NCBI RefSeq assembly: GCF_002906655.1
Contig: NZ_CP025794.1
Coordinates: 3,466,958 to 3,530,957, forward strand
Source: Vibrio hyugaensis
Lineage (GTDB): Bacteria > Pseudomonadota > Gammaproteobacteria > Enterobacterales > Vibrionaceae
DNA: 64,000 bases
Reading direction: 5' to 3'
Shown here: in pieces, positions 54,797 through 63,830 of the stretch
How the letters are laid out: each line of letters begins with the position of its first letter
How positions within the stretch are numbered: position 1 is the first letter of the stretch
Position numbers and translations under genes: made by a program
Notes under the pieces: model-generated
What the model was told of the DNA's origin: nothing
Seen by the model: the letters and a program-made list of their open reading frames with translations, nothing else
The model's database searches: none

Positions 54797-56068
54797 ATGC
54801 TTCTGATGAATGCAAAAAAAGTGTTAGTCCAATCTATTGCTGCATCACTTCTCATTGCTAGTGGTTCTACGGTTGCTGCTTCAGTAACTCAACAACAAGT
54901 TGTCGAACATTACGCGGACGTTGCTCACGCTGTATTTGCTGATTCAGTGACAACAGCTAAAGCACTCGACGTAAAAATCGACGAATTCCTAAAATCCCCA
55001 TCTGCTGCAAAGCTTGAAGAAGTAAAACAAGCTTGGCTTGACTCTCGTGTACCTTACCAACAGTCTGAAGTTTTCCGTTTTGGTAACGCGGTAGTTGATG
55101 ATTGGGAAGGCCAGCTAAATGCATGGCCACTGGATGAAGGGCTGATCGATTACGTTGCGACAGATTACCAATACGAATTAGGCAACGAAGGCGCCTCTGC
55201 TAACATTATTGCCAATACAAGCCTACAGATTGGCGCGTCTAAACTCGATGTATCAAAAATTACACCAGAATTAATTGCGGACTTGAACGAAGTTGGCGGC
55301 TCGGAAGCAAACGTGGCTTCTGGTTACCACGCGATTGAGTTCTTATTATGGGGCCAAGACTTAAACGGCACTAACGCAGGTGCTGGTCAACGTGCTTACA
55401 CAGATTTTGTTGTGGGATCTGAATGTACTAACGGTCACTGTGACCGTCGCGGCGAGTATCTAAAAGCCGCTGCTGATCTGCTGGTTCAAGACCTTGAGTG
55501 GATGGAAAAACAGTGGTCTGCAGAAGTGAAAGGCAACTACCGCGAAGAGCTACTTGCTGGCTCGGCTGAAAATGGTCTACGCAAAATGCTATTCGGCATG
55601 GGTTCTCTTTCTCTAGGTGAGCTGGCGGGTGAGCGTATGAAGGTGGCACTAGAAGCGAACTCGACAGAAGACGAGCACGATTGTTTCTCAGATAACACGC
55701 ATAACTCTCACTACTACAATGAGCAAGGTATCTACAACGTTTACACTGGTACCTACAAAGGTGTAAACGGTAAAGAATTGTCTGGTCCAAGTATCGCTGA
55801 TCTTGTCGCTCAAAAAGATCAAAAAGCAGCGAAAGAGATCCAAAAGCAGTTTGACATGACTCGTAGCCAAGTTGGTGAATTAGTAACGTCTGCTGAGAAG
55901 AACAACCAGCACTTCGATCAATTGATTGCAGCGGGCAACGCACAAGGCAACGCGCTAGTAAACGACACCATCATGTCGTTGGTAGCCCAGACCGGTGCGA
56001 TTGAGCGAGCGGCAAACATTGTCGGCATCGACAGCCTAAGCCCTGATACTGCTGACCACGAGTTTTAA
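54797..56068 (+). CDS. Imelysin-family (IrpA-like) periplasmic protein
   Basis: A 423-residue exported protein with a signal peptide (KKVLVQSIAASLLIASGSTVAA, 22 residues split around the hydrophobic core; cleaved after VAA). The imelysin GxHxxE signature is in SGYHAIEFLLWGQDLNG. Imelysin proteins are iron-regulated and linked to iron uptake; a peptidase activity was once proposed but is doubtful. It starts at an ATG at 54797 or the second ATG at 54806. It is first in a four-gene cluster behind a Fur-like box; a terminator-like hairpin separates it from the next gene. Confidence 0.88.
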   Translation: MLLMNAKKVLVQSIAASLLIASGSTVAASVTQQQVVEHYADVAHAVFADSVTTAKALDVKIDEFLKSPSAAKLEEVKQAWLDSRVPYQQSEVFRFGNAVVDDWEGQLNAWPLDEGLIDYVATDYQYELGNEGASANIIANTSLQIGASKLDVSKITPELIADLNEVGGSEANVASGYHAIEFLLWGQDLNGTNAGAGQRAYTDFVVGSECTNGHCDRRGEYLKAAADLLVQDLEWMEKQWSAEVKGNYREELLAGSAENGLRKMLFGMGSLSLGELAGERMKVALEANSTEDEHDCFSDNTHNSHYYNEQGIYNVYTGTYKGVNGKELSGPSIADLVAQKDQKAAKEIQKQFDMTRSQVGELVTSAEKNNQHFDQLIAAGNAQGNALVNDTIMSLVAQTGAIERAANIVGIDSLSPDTADHEF

Positions 56069-56087
56069 TCGTTCATAACCATAATAA

Positions 56088-56113
56088 ATAAGGGCTCTTT
56101 GTGAGCCCTTTTG
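56088..56113 (+). terminator. Hairpin terminator or attenuator after the first imelysin gene
   Basis: Stem AAGGGCTC / GAGCCCTT (56090-56097 and 56103-56110) followed by TTTTG. The T run is short, so part of the transcription may continue into the DUF1111 gene. Confidence 0.7.
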
Positions 56114-56162
56114 CCGTTTGAGCTCGTTGTTATCACCCTTGTTGTATATGTAGAGCAATGAT

Positions 56163-57545
56163 ATGAAGCCATACCTAATTTCTGCGCTAGCCGCGATCCT
56201 TTCTTCTTCTGCCATGGCTTACGATGTTAAGTCTGGTGGCAAAACCAGTGTTAAAAAAGATGGAGCGAATGCGTATTCTCTCCCTGCTGCAAACCTTCCA
56301 ATGAGCAAGCGTCTCGACTTTAGTGTCGGCAACAGCTTCTTTCGTAACCCTTGGGTGCAGGCGCCTGCATCAACTGATGCTCGCGATGGTTTGGGACCGT
56401 TGTTTAATACCAATGGTTGCCAAAACTGCCACATCAAGGATGGCAGAGGTCATCCACCGGAAAAAGACGATCTTCATGCCGTTTCTATGCTTGTTCGCCT
56501 TAGTATTCCTGCGATGACGCCGGAACAAAAGAAAGCTTTTATTAAGGATGGCGGAATCCCTGAACCAACATACGGCGGCCAGTTACAAGATTTTGCACTC
56601 CAAGACCAAAAACCAGAAGGAAAAATCGACATTACCTATACCGATGTTCCGGTGCAGTTTAAAGATGGAACGACAGTCGTTTTGAGAAAACCAAACCTGA
56701 AAATTACCGAATTAGGCTATGGTGACATGCACCCAGATACGGAATTTTCCGCGCGTGTTGCGCCGCCAATGATCGGTCTTGGTTTGTTGGAGAGTATTCC
56801 TGACGAAACGCTACTTACTTGGGCTGATGAGCAAGATGCCAACAAAGATGGTATCTCAGGCAAAGTAAATAAAGTGTGGGACATTGAGAAGGGTGACTTC
56901 TCAATTGGTCGTTTTGGTTGGAAAGCAGGACAACCGACGTTGATGCAGCAAAATGCGGCGGCATTCAATGGCGATGTGGGTTTGACAAGCCATTTATTCC
57001 CGAACGAAAACTGCACCTCGAAGCAAAGCATTTGTGACGACATGCCAAATGGCGGCAAACCAGAAGTGAGTGAAAATATTCTCGACTTCGTTGAGTTTTA
57101 CAGCCAGCACTTGGCGGTGCCGATTCGTCGCAATGTCAAGGATCCGAAAGTGCAACTAGGACAGCAGATCTTTGCATCATCGGGCTGTGAAAGCTGCCAT
57201 AAGACCAGTGTAAAAACGGCGAAACGACCTGAATTGCCAGCGCTTTCTGAGCAGCTTATCCACCCATACTCAGACATGCTTCTGCATGACATGGGTGAAG
57301 GCTTAGCCGATAACCGACCGGAATACTTAGCAAACGGCCGTGAGTGGCGAACTGCGCCGTTATGGGGCATTGGTTATACCGAAGAAGTAAACGGTCACAC
57401 GTACTTCTTACATGATGGCCGTGCTCGTAACCTAATGGAAGCGGTGTTGTGGCATGGCGGTGAAGCTGAAACAGCGAAACAAAACGTCTTAGCACTGAAC
57501 AAAAAAGAACGAGATGCATTGATTGCGTTTCTGAATTCTCTATAA
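56163..57545 (+). CDS. DUF1111 diheme c-type protein (probable thiol oxidoreductase)
   Basis: A 460-residue exported protein. A short signal peptide (LISALAAILSSSAMA) precedes the mature part. Two heme sites are visible: CQNCHIKDGRG near residue 82 and CESCHKTSV near residue 343. The family (DUF1111) is distantly related to diheme peroxidases and is often annotated as a thiol oxidoreductase without direct proof. It lies between two imelysin genes, the usual neighbourhood in many proteobacteria, pointing to a periplasmic redox role in iron handling. Confidence 0.85.
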   Translation: MKPYLISALAAILSSSAMAYDVKSGGKTSVKKDGANAYSLPAANLPMSKRLDFSVGNSFFRNPWVQAPASTDARDGLGPLFNTNGCQNCHIKDGRGHPPEKDDLHAVSMLVRLSIPAMTPEQKKAFIKDGGIPEPTYGGQLQDFALQDQKPEGKIDITYTDVPVQFKDGTTVVLRKPNLKITELGYGDMHPDTEFSARVAPPMIGLGLLESIPDETLLTWADEQDANKDGISGKVNKVWDIEKGDFSIGRFGWKAGQPTLMQQNAAAFNGDVGLTSHLFPNENCTSKQSICDDMPNGGKPEVSENILDFVEFYSQHLAVPIRRNVKDPKVQLGQQIFASSGCESCHKTSVKTAKRPELPALSEQLIHPYSDMLLHDMGEGLADNRPEYLANGREWRTAPLWGIGYTEEVNGHTYFLHDGRARNLMEAVLWHGGEAETAKQNVLALNKKERDALIAFLNSL

Positions 57546-57555
57546 GGAAGCAACC

Positions 57556-58593
57556 ATGAAAAAAACACTGTTAGTGAGTGCGATTACCGCAACGTTAAGT
57601 TTGGTTGGTTGCCAATCGACCATTAGTTCGAGCTCTGCAAAGCCTGAGAGTACAAGTCATATTTCTCAAAGCGTGTACGAGGTCGAGTTTCAATCAGCTC
57701 AGACGTTTTTAGCGCAAACCACAGAACTTGAACAACGCTTCGCAGATTATTGCGCATCAGAGTCGAAAAATGATGCTCAAGTAAAGCAGCAATGGCACCA
57801 AACCATGTTGTCTTGGATGTCACTTCAAGGCCAAGAGCGCGGTCCTGCTACGGCATTAGAGCAAAGTTGGAATGTTCAGTTTTGGCCAGATAAAAAGAAC
57901 ACCACTGGACGTAAAATGTCGGTACTGACGAAATCTGAACAAGAATGGACATCAGAGCAGATTGCGACACAAAGCGTTACTGTGCAAGGACTGGGGGCGT
58001 TGGAATGGTTGATTTACGACAATGCATCGACACTTTCTACCAATAACAACACTTGTGCAACTGGCGTTGCGATTGCTGAAAACTTGCATGAGAAAGCACA
58101 GATCATCGCAGATTCTTGGGCAGAAAATCCATGGAAGTCATTAGAGATGGCGGAATGGGAGTCAGAGTACATTTCTCTTCTGTCGAATCAGCTTGAATAC
58201 AGCATGAAGAAGCTCAGTCGACCACTAGCGAAGATTGGTAAGCCTCGCCCGTATTTTTCAGAATCGTGGCGTTCAGAGACCTCGCTTTCAAACTTAAAAG
58301 CCAACCTTCAAGGGATGGAAGCGTTGTACTTTGCTAACGGAAATGGTCTAGATGCGCTACTGAGAGAGCAAGGCCATGTAGATCTCGCAGACCGTGTCGT
58401 TCATCAGTTTGAAATGGCGTTAGAAACTTGGCCAGAAGATAAAAGCTTATTTGCTGCACTACAAACAAAAGAAGGCTATCGCATGGTGCTCGCTCAATAC
58501 AATAAGCTAGAGCAATTGAAGTACTTGATCCACGAAGAAGTGGCGATAGAACTTGGTGTCGTAATAGGATTCAATGCTACCGATGGTGACTGA
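57556..58593 (+). CDS. Imelysin-family lipoprotein
   Basis: A 345-residue protein with a lipoprotein signal (LLVSAITATLSLVGC, lipobox LVGC). The imelysin fold is suggested by QGLGALEWLIYDNAST, which is a degenerate form of the GxHxxE motif (GALE replaces GHAIE), and by the C-terminal duplicated helical repeat. It starts 10 nt after the DUF1111 gene with AAGGAAG and overlaps the next gene by 20 nt. It probably forms an envelope module with its neighbours. Confidence 0.8.
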   Translation: MKKTLLVSAITATLSLVGCQSTISSSSAKPESTSHISQSVYEVEFQSAQTFLAQTTELEQRFADYCASESKNDAQVKQQWHQTMLSWMSLQGQERGPATALEQSWNVQFWPDKKNTTGRKMSVLTKSEQEWTSEQIATQSVTVQGLGALEWLIYDNASTLSTNNNTCATGVAIAENLHEKAQIIADSWAENPWKSLEMAEWESEYISLLSNQLEYSMKKLSRPLAKIGKPRPYFSESWRSETSLSNLKANLQGMEALYFANGNGLDALLREQGHVDLADRVVHQFEMALETWPEDKSLFAALQTKEGYRMVLAQYNKLEQLKYLIHEEVAIELGVVIGFNATDGD

Positions 58594-59656
58594 TCAAACC
58601 CGCCGCACATTATTAAAGGCCGCTCTGTTTGGAGCGGCAGCGCCCGTTATGCCATTTGGTTGTGCTTCGACAATATCGCGAGAGCCTGCGTTGATTGGCT
58701 GTTCAATCATAGGCCGAGATAAGTTTGCAGCTGTCGTCGCTGATGAACACGGTATGCCGATCACAACATTGCCGATCCCAGAGCGTGGTCATGGTGTAGC
58801 GACAAACCCACAAGGTCATGCCGTGGTTTTTGGCCGTCGACCTGGTACTTTCTTCATGGTGTTTGACTATCGCTCAGAGCAGATGATCAAACTGCAGTTA
58901 GCAAAACCGAATCGCCATTTCTATGGTCATGGTGTTTACTCCCATGATGGCACGTTGCTATTTGCCACAGAAGGGGAGAGGGGGACAAGTCGTGGGATCA
59001 TTGGTGTTTATGATGTGCAAAAGCAATATCAAAAGATCGATGAGGTAACGGGCTTTGGCCTTGGGCCTCATGAAGTGATCATGATGCCGGACGGCGCATT
59101 AGCGATTGGGGTCGGTGGAGTACACACCAACGGCCGTGAACCGTTAAACCTCGACAATATGGCACCTAGCTTGAGCTACCTCTCGCAATATGGCGAGTTA
59201 TTGGATCAGGTTTCTTTACCAGATCATAAGCTAAGTATTCGCCATTTAGCTCATGATGGCGCGGAAACCGTGCTTTGTGGTCAGCAATATCGTGGCGAAC
59301 CGGACGAGTATCCAGCCTTGATCTCCATGCACACGCGTGGTGGTGAAATGCAAGATCTTCAAGCTGAGCCTGAAGAGTGGGCCCGATTCAATCACTATGT
59401 GGCGAGTATTGCTGCGACAGATGAATGGATTTTAGCGACTTCTCCCCCTGGTAGTTGTTATGGAATCTGGTCTAAATCTACCGGCAAGTTGGTTGAGCTC
59501 AATGCCTTGCCGGATGCGTCTGGCGTCGTGATTTATGGCGATGAATTTCGAGTGAGTTCGGGTGCAGGAAAAGTGGTTGAGCAACGGCCATTAGAGTCAA
59601 AAAAAAGCTTCTCTAGCGGCATCCAATGGGACAACCATTGGTCGCGAATTATCTAG
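58574..59656 (+). CDS. DUF1513 protein with Tat signal
   Basis: A 360-residue protein. A twin-arginine signal (TRRTLLKAALFGAAAPVMPF) is followed by GCAS, so it may also be lipidated. The mature part is rich in beta strands with repeated HG/HDG motifs (ERGHGVATNPQGHAVVFGRR, HFYGHGVYSHDG, GLGPHEVIMMPDG), typical of the beta-propeller-like DUF1513 family. It overlaps the imelysin lipoprotein gene. The ATG at 58583 is an equally plausible start. Function unknown, but the gene consistently accompanies imelysin and DUF1111 genes. Confidence 0.8.
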   Translation: MLPMVTDQTRRTLLKAALFGAAAPVMPFGCASTISREPALIGCSIIGRDKFAAVVADEHGMPITTLPIPERGHGVATNPQGHAVVFGRRPGTFFMVFDYRSEQMIKLQLAKPNRHFYGHGVYSHDGTLLFATEGERGTSRGIIGVYDVQKQYQKIDEVTGFGLGPHEVIMMPDGALAIGVGGVHTNGREPLNLDNMAPSLSYLSQYGELLDQVSLPDHKLSIRHLAHDGAETVLCGQQYRGEPDEYPALISMHTRGGEMQDLQAEPEEWARFNHYVASIAATDEWILATSPPGSCYGIWSKSTGKLVELNALPDASGVVIYGDEFRVSSGAGKVVEQRPLESKKSFSSGIQWDNHWSRII

Positions 59657-59788
59657 AAAGATCATGACTTAATTGCTTATTGAGAAATTTGTTGTCGATT
59701 TCATCTTCAGATTCTTAATTTTAAAGCTGCAACCCGTGAGATATTTGCCATACTTTTTTTATGGCAAACAAACGGAAGGATCGATTCA

Positions 59789-61354
59789 GTGATTGCTAGA
59801 TTCCTTATAATAACGGCACTTATGGTGCCGTTTTGCAGCTTTTCTACTGTAGTTTCCCTCGATGCTTCTGCGCAAACAGAGCAAGAAGGAGCAGTCGCTC
59901 AGCTGTCTGTAGAGAAGATGATCCATTACCCTGAGGTGATTGATCAACTTTACCAAAGCACAAATTATCGTCTGAATTGGGAAAACGACAATGACGTCGA
60001 TCAGTTAGTGTTCCAAATGAATTTGGTGGCGTTGGCTGACGTTACCAAAGAGTTTGACGATCAGCTTCGTCGTATTGAACAAGTTCGAGAACAAGGCGAT
60101 AAGCTCGATTTCGATCTTGTCATGACGGACTCTCTACTCATGTATCTGAGTTACCTCGAGCAAGTTCCCGAAGAAGGCATCAATTGGCTATTTGCAAACA
60201 AAGAGTATATAAAATTACCTGCCCCAAATGTCGAAACACTCTCTTTACTCAGTAATGAAATTACAGTTGGTAAATTGGACCAGTTCTTAACCAGCTTACG
60301 TTCTCCTTTGCAAACGGAGGATTCGTTTAATACTGCATTTGCTTCGTTATCGACTTACTCAAAATTCGAATTTCCTTTGTATCAACAAGACCAGCGACTT
60401 GCACGAGTTGGGGATGAGCTGTTTGATAAAGCAAGCCTAATCGCAAGAATGCAAATTGTCGGGGTTGAAGTCGGACATTTAGATACAGAGACGACGCTTT
60501 ACGACGAAAATCTAGAGCTCGCAGTGATGGAGTTCCAGCGTATTCATGGTTTGAAACAAGATGGTGTTATTGGCCCAAATACAATTCGTTGGATTAACTT
60601 CTCTCCACAACATCGCCTACATTCATTGGCGTTAAACGCCGAGCGTTCACGCATTTGGGCAAAAGAGCGTGATAACGTCGTGTTTGTTAACGTACCAGGT
60701 TATGAAGTGACATATTGGCATGATGGTCAAGCGCTGTTTGAATCGAAAGTGGTGGTGGGACGCGCTTCGCGTAAGACGCCAATCATGACGAGTACATTAG
60801 ACTCAGTCATTCTTAACCCTACATGGAATGTGCCTTGGAGCATCATGGTGAAGGACATCATTCCTAAGGTGCAGCGCAATCCGATGTATCTGATAGAGAA
60901 TAATATTCAGATTATTCGTTCTTGGACATCACGTGAGATCATTGACCCTACTACGATTAACTGGGCAAGCGTGAACCCTAGAACATTCCCTTATCGTATG
61001 CGCCAATCATCTGGTACACACAATGCTCTAGGTTTGTACAAATTCAACATGCCGAATCCACAAGCGATTTATCTGCACGATACGCCAAGTAAAAACTTAT
61101 TCCAACAAGACCGACGGGCTTATAGCTCAGGTTGTGTTCGAGTGGAGAACGCTGACCAATTGGCTGAACTGTTGTTCAAAACTCAAGGTTTAGAGGAACG
61201 ATTGGCGAAAAAGCGTCAAAGTTCACGTCGCTCAAACAACTCAGTGCCCCTAAGTGAGCGCATTCAAGTACACATCATTTATCAAACCGCATGGTTAGAA
61301 GAGGGTGTGCTTTACTACCGTGATGACATTTATCAATACGATCATCAAGGGTGA
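59789..61354 (+). CDS. L,D-transpeptidase (LdtD/YcbB-like)
   Basis: A 521-residue exported enzyme. It has a signal peptide (ITALMVPFCSFSTVVS), a peptidoglycan-binding domain near residue 250 (LELAVMEFQRIHGLKQDGVI) and a YkuD catalytic domain: YLHDTPSKNLFQ and the nucleophile Cys (about residue 449) in RAYSSGCVRVEN. It makes 3-3 cross-links in peptidoglycan. It starts at a GTG (59789) with GGAAGGA 8 nt upstream. It lies just upstream of a MepK-like gene and ycbL, the same order as ycbB-ycbK-ycbL in E. coli. Confidence 0.92.
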   Translation: MIARFLIITALMVPFCSFSTVVSLDASAQTEQEGAVAQLSVEKMIHYPEVIDQLYQSTNYRLNWENDNDVDQLVFQMNLVALADVTKEFDDQLRRIEQVREQGDKLDFDLVMTDSLLMYLSYLEQVPEEGINWLFANKEYIKLPAPNVETLSLLSNEITVGKLDQFLTSLRSPLQTEDSFNTAFASLSTYSKFEFPLYQQDQRLARVGDELFDKASLIARMQIVGVEVGHLDTETTLYDENLELAVMEFQRIHGLKQDGVIGPNTIRWINFSPQHRLHSLALNAERSRIWAKERDNVVFVNVPGYEVTYWHDGQALFESKVVVGRASRKTPIMTSTLDSVILNPTWNVPWSIMVKDIIPKVQRNPMYLIENNIQIIRSWTSREIIDPTTINWASVNPRTFPYRMRQSSGTHNALGLYKFNMPNPQAIYLHDTPSKNLFQQDRRAYSSGCVRVENADQLAELLFKTQGLEERLAKKRQSSRRSNNSVPLSERIQVHIIYQTAWLEEGVLYYRDDIYQYDHQG

Positions 61355-61509
61355 GTTACGTTCGCAATTTAAAAAAATTTACAATTCATAAAATTTGTTT
61401 GTTGTTCAATAAGTAAACAGAAATTCCAGCCTAAATGTGACAAGCCGGACCGATTTATGCGTTTGACGTGCTAAATTGGTTTCGGTAATGTCCCCTGCTT
61501 GTACAGTAA

Positions 61510-62076
61510 ATGAGCAGTGTCTTTCAAATGGTAGGTCGTAATTTTTCTCGTCGTGATTTTCTTAAAATGAGCGCTGGCGGTGTGGTTGTCGCAGCCACAA
61601 TGCCAACCATGTCTTGGGCATCATTGCCTGATGACCCACGCGTGCTCGCGATGAACAACCTAAACACGGGTGAGTTATTAGAGTCTTGCTACTTTGATGG
61701 TAAAGGTTACGTCGATGAAGAGTTAAAACGCTTGGATCAATTCTGCCGAGATCATCGTCGCAACGAAGTGCATCCAATGGATCGACGTTTGTTCGATCAA
61801 ATTAGCCAAATCCAAAAACTGATTGGAACCGAAGCGGAAGTGATCGTCATTTCTGGTTATCGTTCTCCCGTAACGAATGCATCTCTGCGAAATGGCTCTT
61901 CAGGCGTGGCGAAAAAGAGCATGCACATGGAAGGTAAAGCAATAGACTTCCGTTTAGATGGCGTTAAGCTCTCTACTGTTCGTGACGCTGCGCTCAGCTT
62001 AAAAGCGGGCGGGGTAGGTTACTATCCACGCAGTAATTTTGTCCATATCGATACTGGATCCGTACGCTCTTGGTAA
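61510..62076 (+). CDS. mepK: MepK-like murein endopeptidase (YcbK, DUF882)
   Basis: A 188-residue protein with a Tat signal (RNFSRRDFLKMSAGGVVVAA). The peptidase M15-like metal site is formed by His139 and Asp146 (SMHMEGKAIDFR) and His179 (FVHIDTG), with SGYRSPVTNASL upstream. In E. coli, MepK cleaves cross-links including the 3-3 type made by L,D-transpeptidases, fitting its position after the ldtD-like gene. The start is the ATG at 61510; the ATG at codon 7 is an alternative. Confidence 0.9.
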   Translation: MSSVFQMVGRNFSRRDFLKMSAGGVVVAATMPTMSWASLPDDPRVLAMNNLNTGELLESCYFDGKGYVDEELKRLDQFCRDHRRNEVHPMDRRLFDQISQIQKLIGTEAEVIVISGYRSPVTNASLRNGSSGVAKKSMHMEGKAIDFRLDGVKLSTVRDAALSLKAGGVGYYPRSNFVHIDTGSVRSW

Positions 62077-62206
62077 TACCCGTTTGATGCTCGATCTATT
62101 TCGATAGACTGCCGCTAACAACCCGCCCAGCAAAGCTTGAAGTCGCTTAGGGTTAGTGTCATAGTTGCGGCAGTTTTCATGCAAATTTATTCGGTATAGG
62201 TTATCT

Positions 62207-62863
62207 ATGGCTCTGAAATACCAAGTTGTTCCCGTAACTTCTTTCTCTCAAAACTGCTCTATCGTTTGGTGTGATGAAACCATGAAGGGTATCGTGGTCG
62301 ATCCAGGCGGCGACGAGAAGCAACTAGTAATGTTAATCAAAGAGCTGGGTGTTGATGTTGTTAACCTAGTGCTCACACATGGCCACTTAGACCACGTTGG
62401 TGGTACAGAGCCTTTGGCTGCTATGCTGGGTGGCACAGAGATTGTAGGTCCTCATAAAGCTGATAACTTCTGGTTGCAGGGGTTAGAAGGCCAAAGCCAA
62501 ATGTTCGGTTTCCCATTGACTGAAGCGTTTGAACCACATCAATGGTTGAATGAAGGTGACAAGGTCACTTTTGGTCATCAAACTCTGAATGTCATTCATA
62601 CGCCAGGTCATACACCCGGCCATGTTGTGCTTTACAGTGAAGAAGCGCGTTTGGCATTTGTTGGTGATGTCCTGTTTAACGGCAGCGTTGGTCGTACTGA
62701 CTTCCCGCAAGGTGATTTCAATACGCTTATTAGCTCGATCAAAGAGAAACTGTGGCCACTTGGTAACGATGTGACTTTCGTCCCAGGTCATGGACCTCAA
62801 TCGACTTTTGGTCATGAGCGTAAAACTAACCCGTTTGTCGCTGATGAGATGCCGCTATACTAG
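62207..62863 (+). CDS. ycbL: YcbL-type metallo-beta-lactamase-fold hydrolase
   Basis: A 218-residue cytoplasmic protein with the MBL metal motif (LTHGHLDHVGG), then HTPGHTPGHV, FVGDVLF and VPGHGPQSTFGHE. It resembles type II glyoxalase-like YcbL. I chose the ATG at 62207 (MALKYQVVPVTSFSQNC); an upstream in-frame TTG at 62165 is unlikely. The substrate is not defined; hydroxyacylglutathione is a candidate. Confidence 0.9.
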   Translation: MALKYQVVPVTSFSQNCSIVWCDETMKGIVVDPGGDEKQLVMLIKELGVDVVNLVLTHGHLDHVGGTEPLAAMLGGTEIVGPHKADNFWLQGLEGQSQMFGFPLTEAFEPHQWLNEGDKVTFGHQTLNVIHTPGHTPGHVVLYSEEARLAFVGDVLFNGSVGRTDFPQGDFNTLISSIKEKLWPLGNDVTFVPGHGPQSTFGHERKTNPFVADEMPLY

Positions 62864-62890
62864 AGCATTTGCAGATTTAGCTCTCGTAAA

Positions 62891-63559
62891 TTATGCATCT
62901 GGCTCGGCTGCCGCTAGGTACCGTCGAGCCAACCCCACAAACTCTTCCGCCTCTCTATCCAAATCACTGGCCGAAATAAACACATCATAGCCATAGAACT
63001 TCCTTTGATATCTCATTCTATTTGCCAGCATGGCTTGTAGGCCGTCGAATTGCATTCCGTCCTTATTGATGTAGGGAGCAGGGTCGAGCACCATGTCTTC
63101 GAACTTTGTCTCGCAGTTATTTTGCCTCGCTCCCAAATAGAGTAGTGCGCGTTGGCCCAATAAAATTTCAGTTGCGATACGTGGACATATCGCGTTGAGG
63201 TAGGGCGAGTAATGCTTGAGGCGTATGCCTATCCAAGGTAGTGGTTGATGCCACCCTTCTTGTTCATAAGTACACACACCAATGGAGTCGATATTCTTCC
63301 AACGGACGACCCATCCGCCTTTGAAAAGGTGCTGCTGAAAATGCGAAGCGGTCAAGGTATAAGATACTTGGCTCTTTTTAATCATCATGATTGCAAAGCC
63401 GATGATGATGGCCATCAGCACCACAGAGAGCATCGCTTGCTTCCAGCCTGGTGCAATTAAAACCAGAAACAAGGTAATCAGCACCACAAGGAGCATGATC
63501 AGTTTGTTCACTGGGGAGTTGGATTTGAAATGTGAGTTAGTCAGATGCAGCGTTTCCAT
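62891..63559 (-). CDS. DUF2982-type membrane protein
   Basis: A 222-residue protein with two N-terminal membrane helices (LIMLLVVLITLFLVLIAPGW and AMLSVVLMAIIIGFAIMMI) followed by a cytoplasmic or periplasmic domain with WVVRWKNIDSIGVCTYEQ, WIGIRLKHY and YGYDVFISASDLDREAEEF. It matches the gammaproteobacterial DUF2982 family as I recall it. Function unknown. It is convergent with ycbL and divergent from the Lys/Ala-rich gene. Confidence 0.65.
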   Translation of the reverse strand: METLHLTNSHFKSNSPVNKLIMLLVVLITLFLVLIAPGWKQAMLSVVLMAIIIGFAIMMIKKSQVSYTLTASHFQQHLFKGGWVVRWKNIDSIGVCTYEQEGWHQPLPWIGIRLKHYSPYLNAICPRIATEILLGQRALLYLGARQNNCETKFEDMVLDPAPYINKDGMQFDGLQAMLANRMRYQRKFYGYDVFISASDLDREAEEFVGLARRYLAAAEPDA

Positions 63560-63767
63560 GCTTTTAACCTCAATGAATAATGAGTCTGAGGTCTCTGATA
63601 TTAATTACTCAACTTATTGCTTATTAAGTGCAAAGAACCTCTGTTTTTATACCCAGTATTCAATAAATCCGTTCACAATTTATCTGATTAAATAGTAGAC
63701 GTTCTATGCAGTGAGCGCATTTTTCATCGCGTTTCGCCGCTAAAACCTACAAATCGCTTGTGAATTT

Positions 63768-63776
63768 TGGTATAAA
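63768..63776 (+). promoter_or_regulatory. Extended -10 promoter of the Lys/Ala-rich gene
   Basis: TGG-TATAAA (63768-63776) forms an extended -10, about 55 bp upstream of the start codon at 63831. A clear -35 is not seen. Confidence 0.5.
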
Positions 63777-63830
63777 ACGCGCTTCAAATTTTCATCCCTG
63801 CTGAGATGCAGTGAACTGGAGAAATATTCG

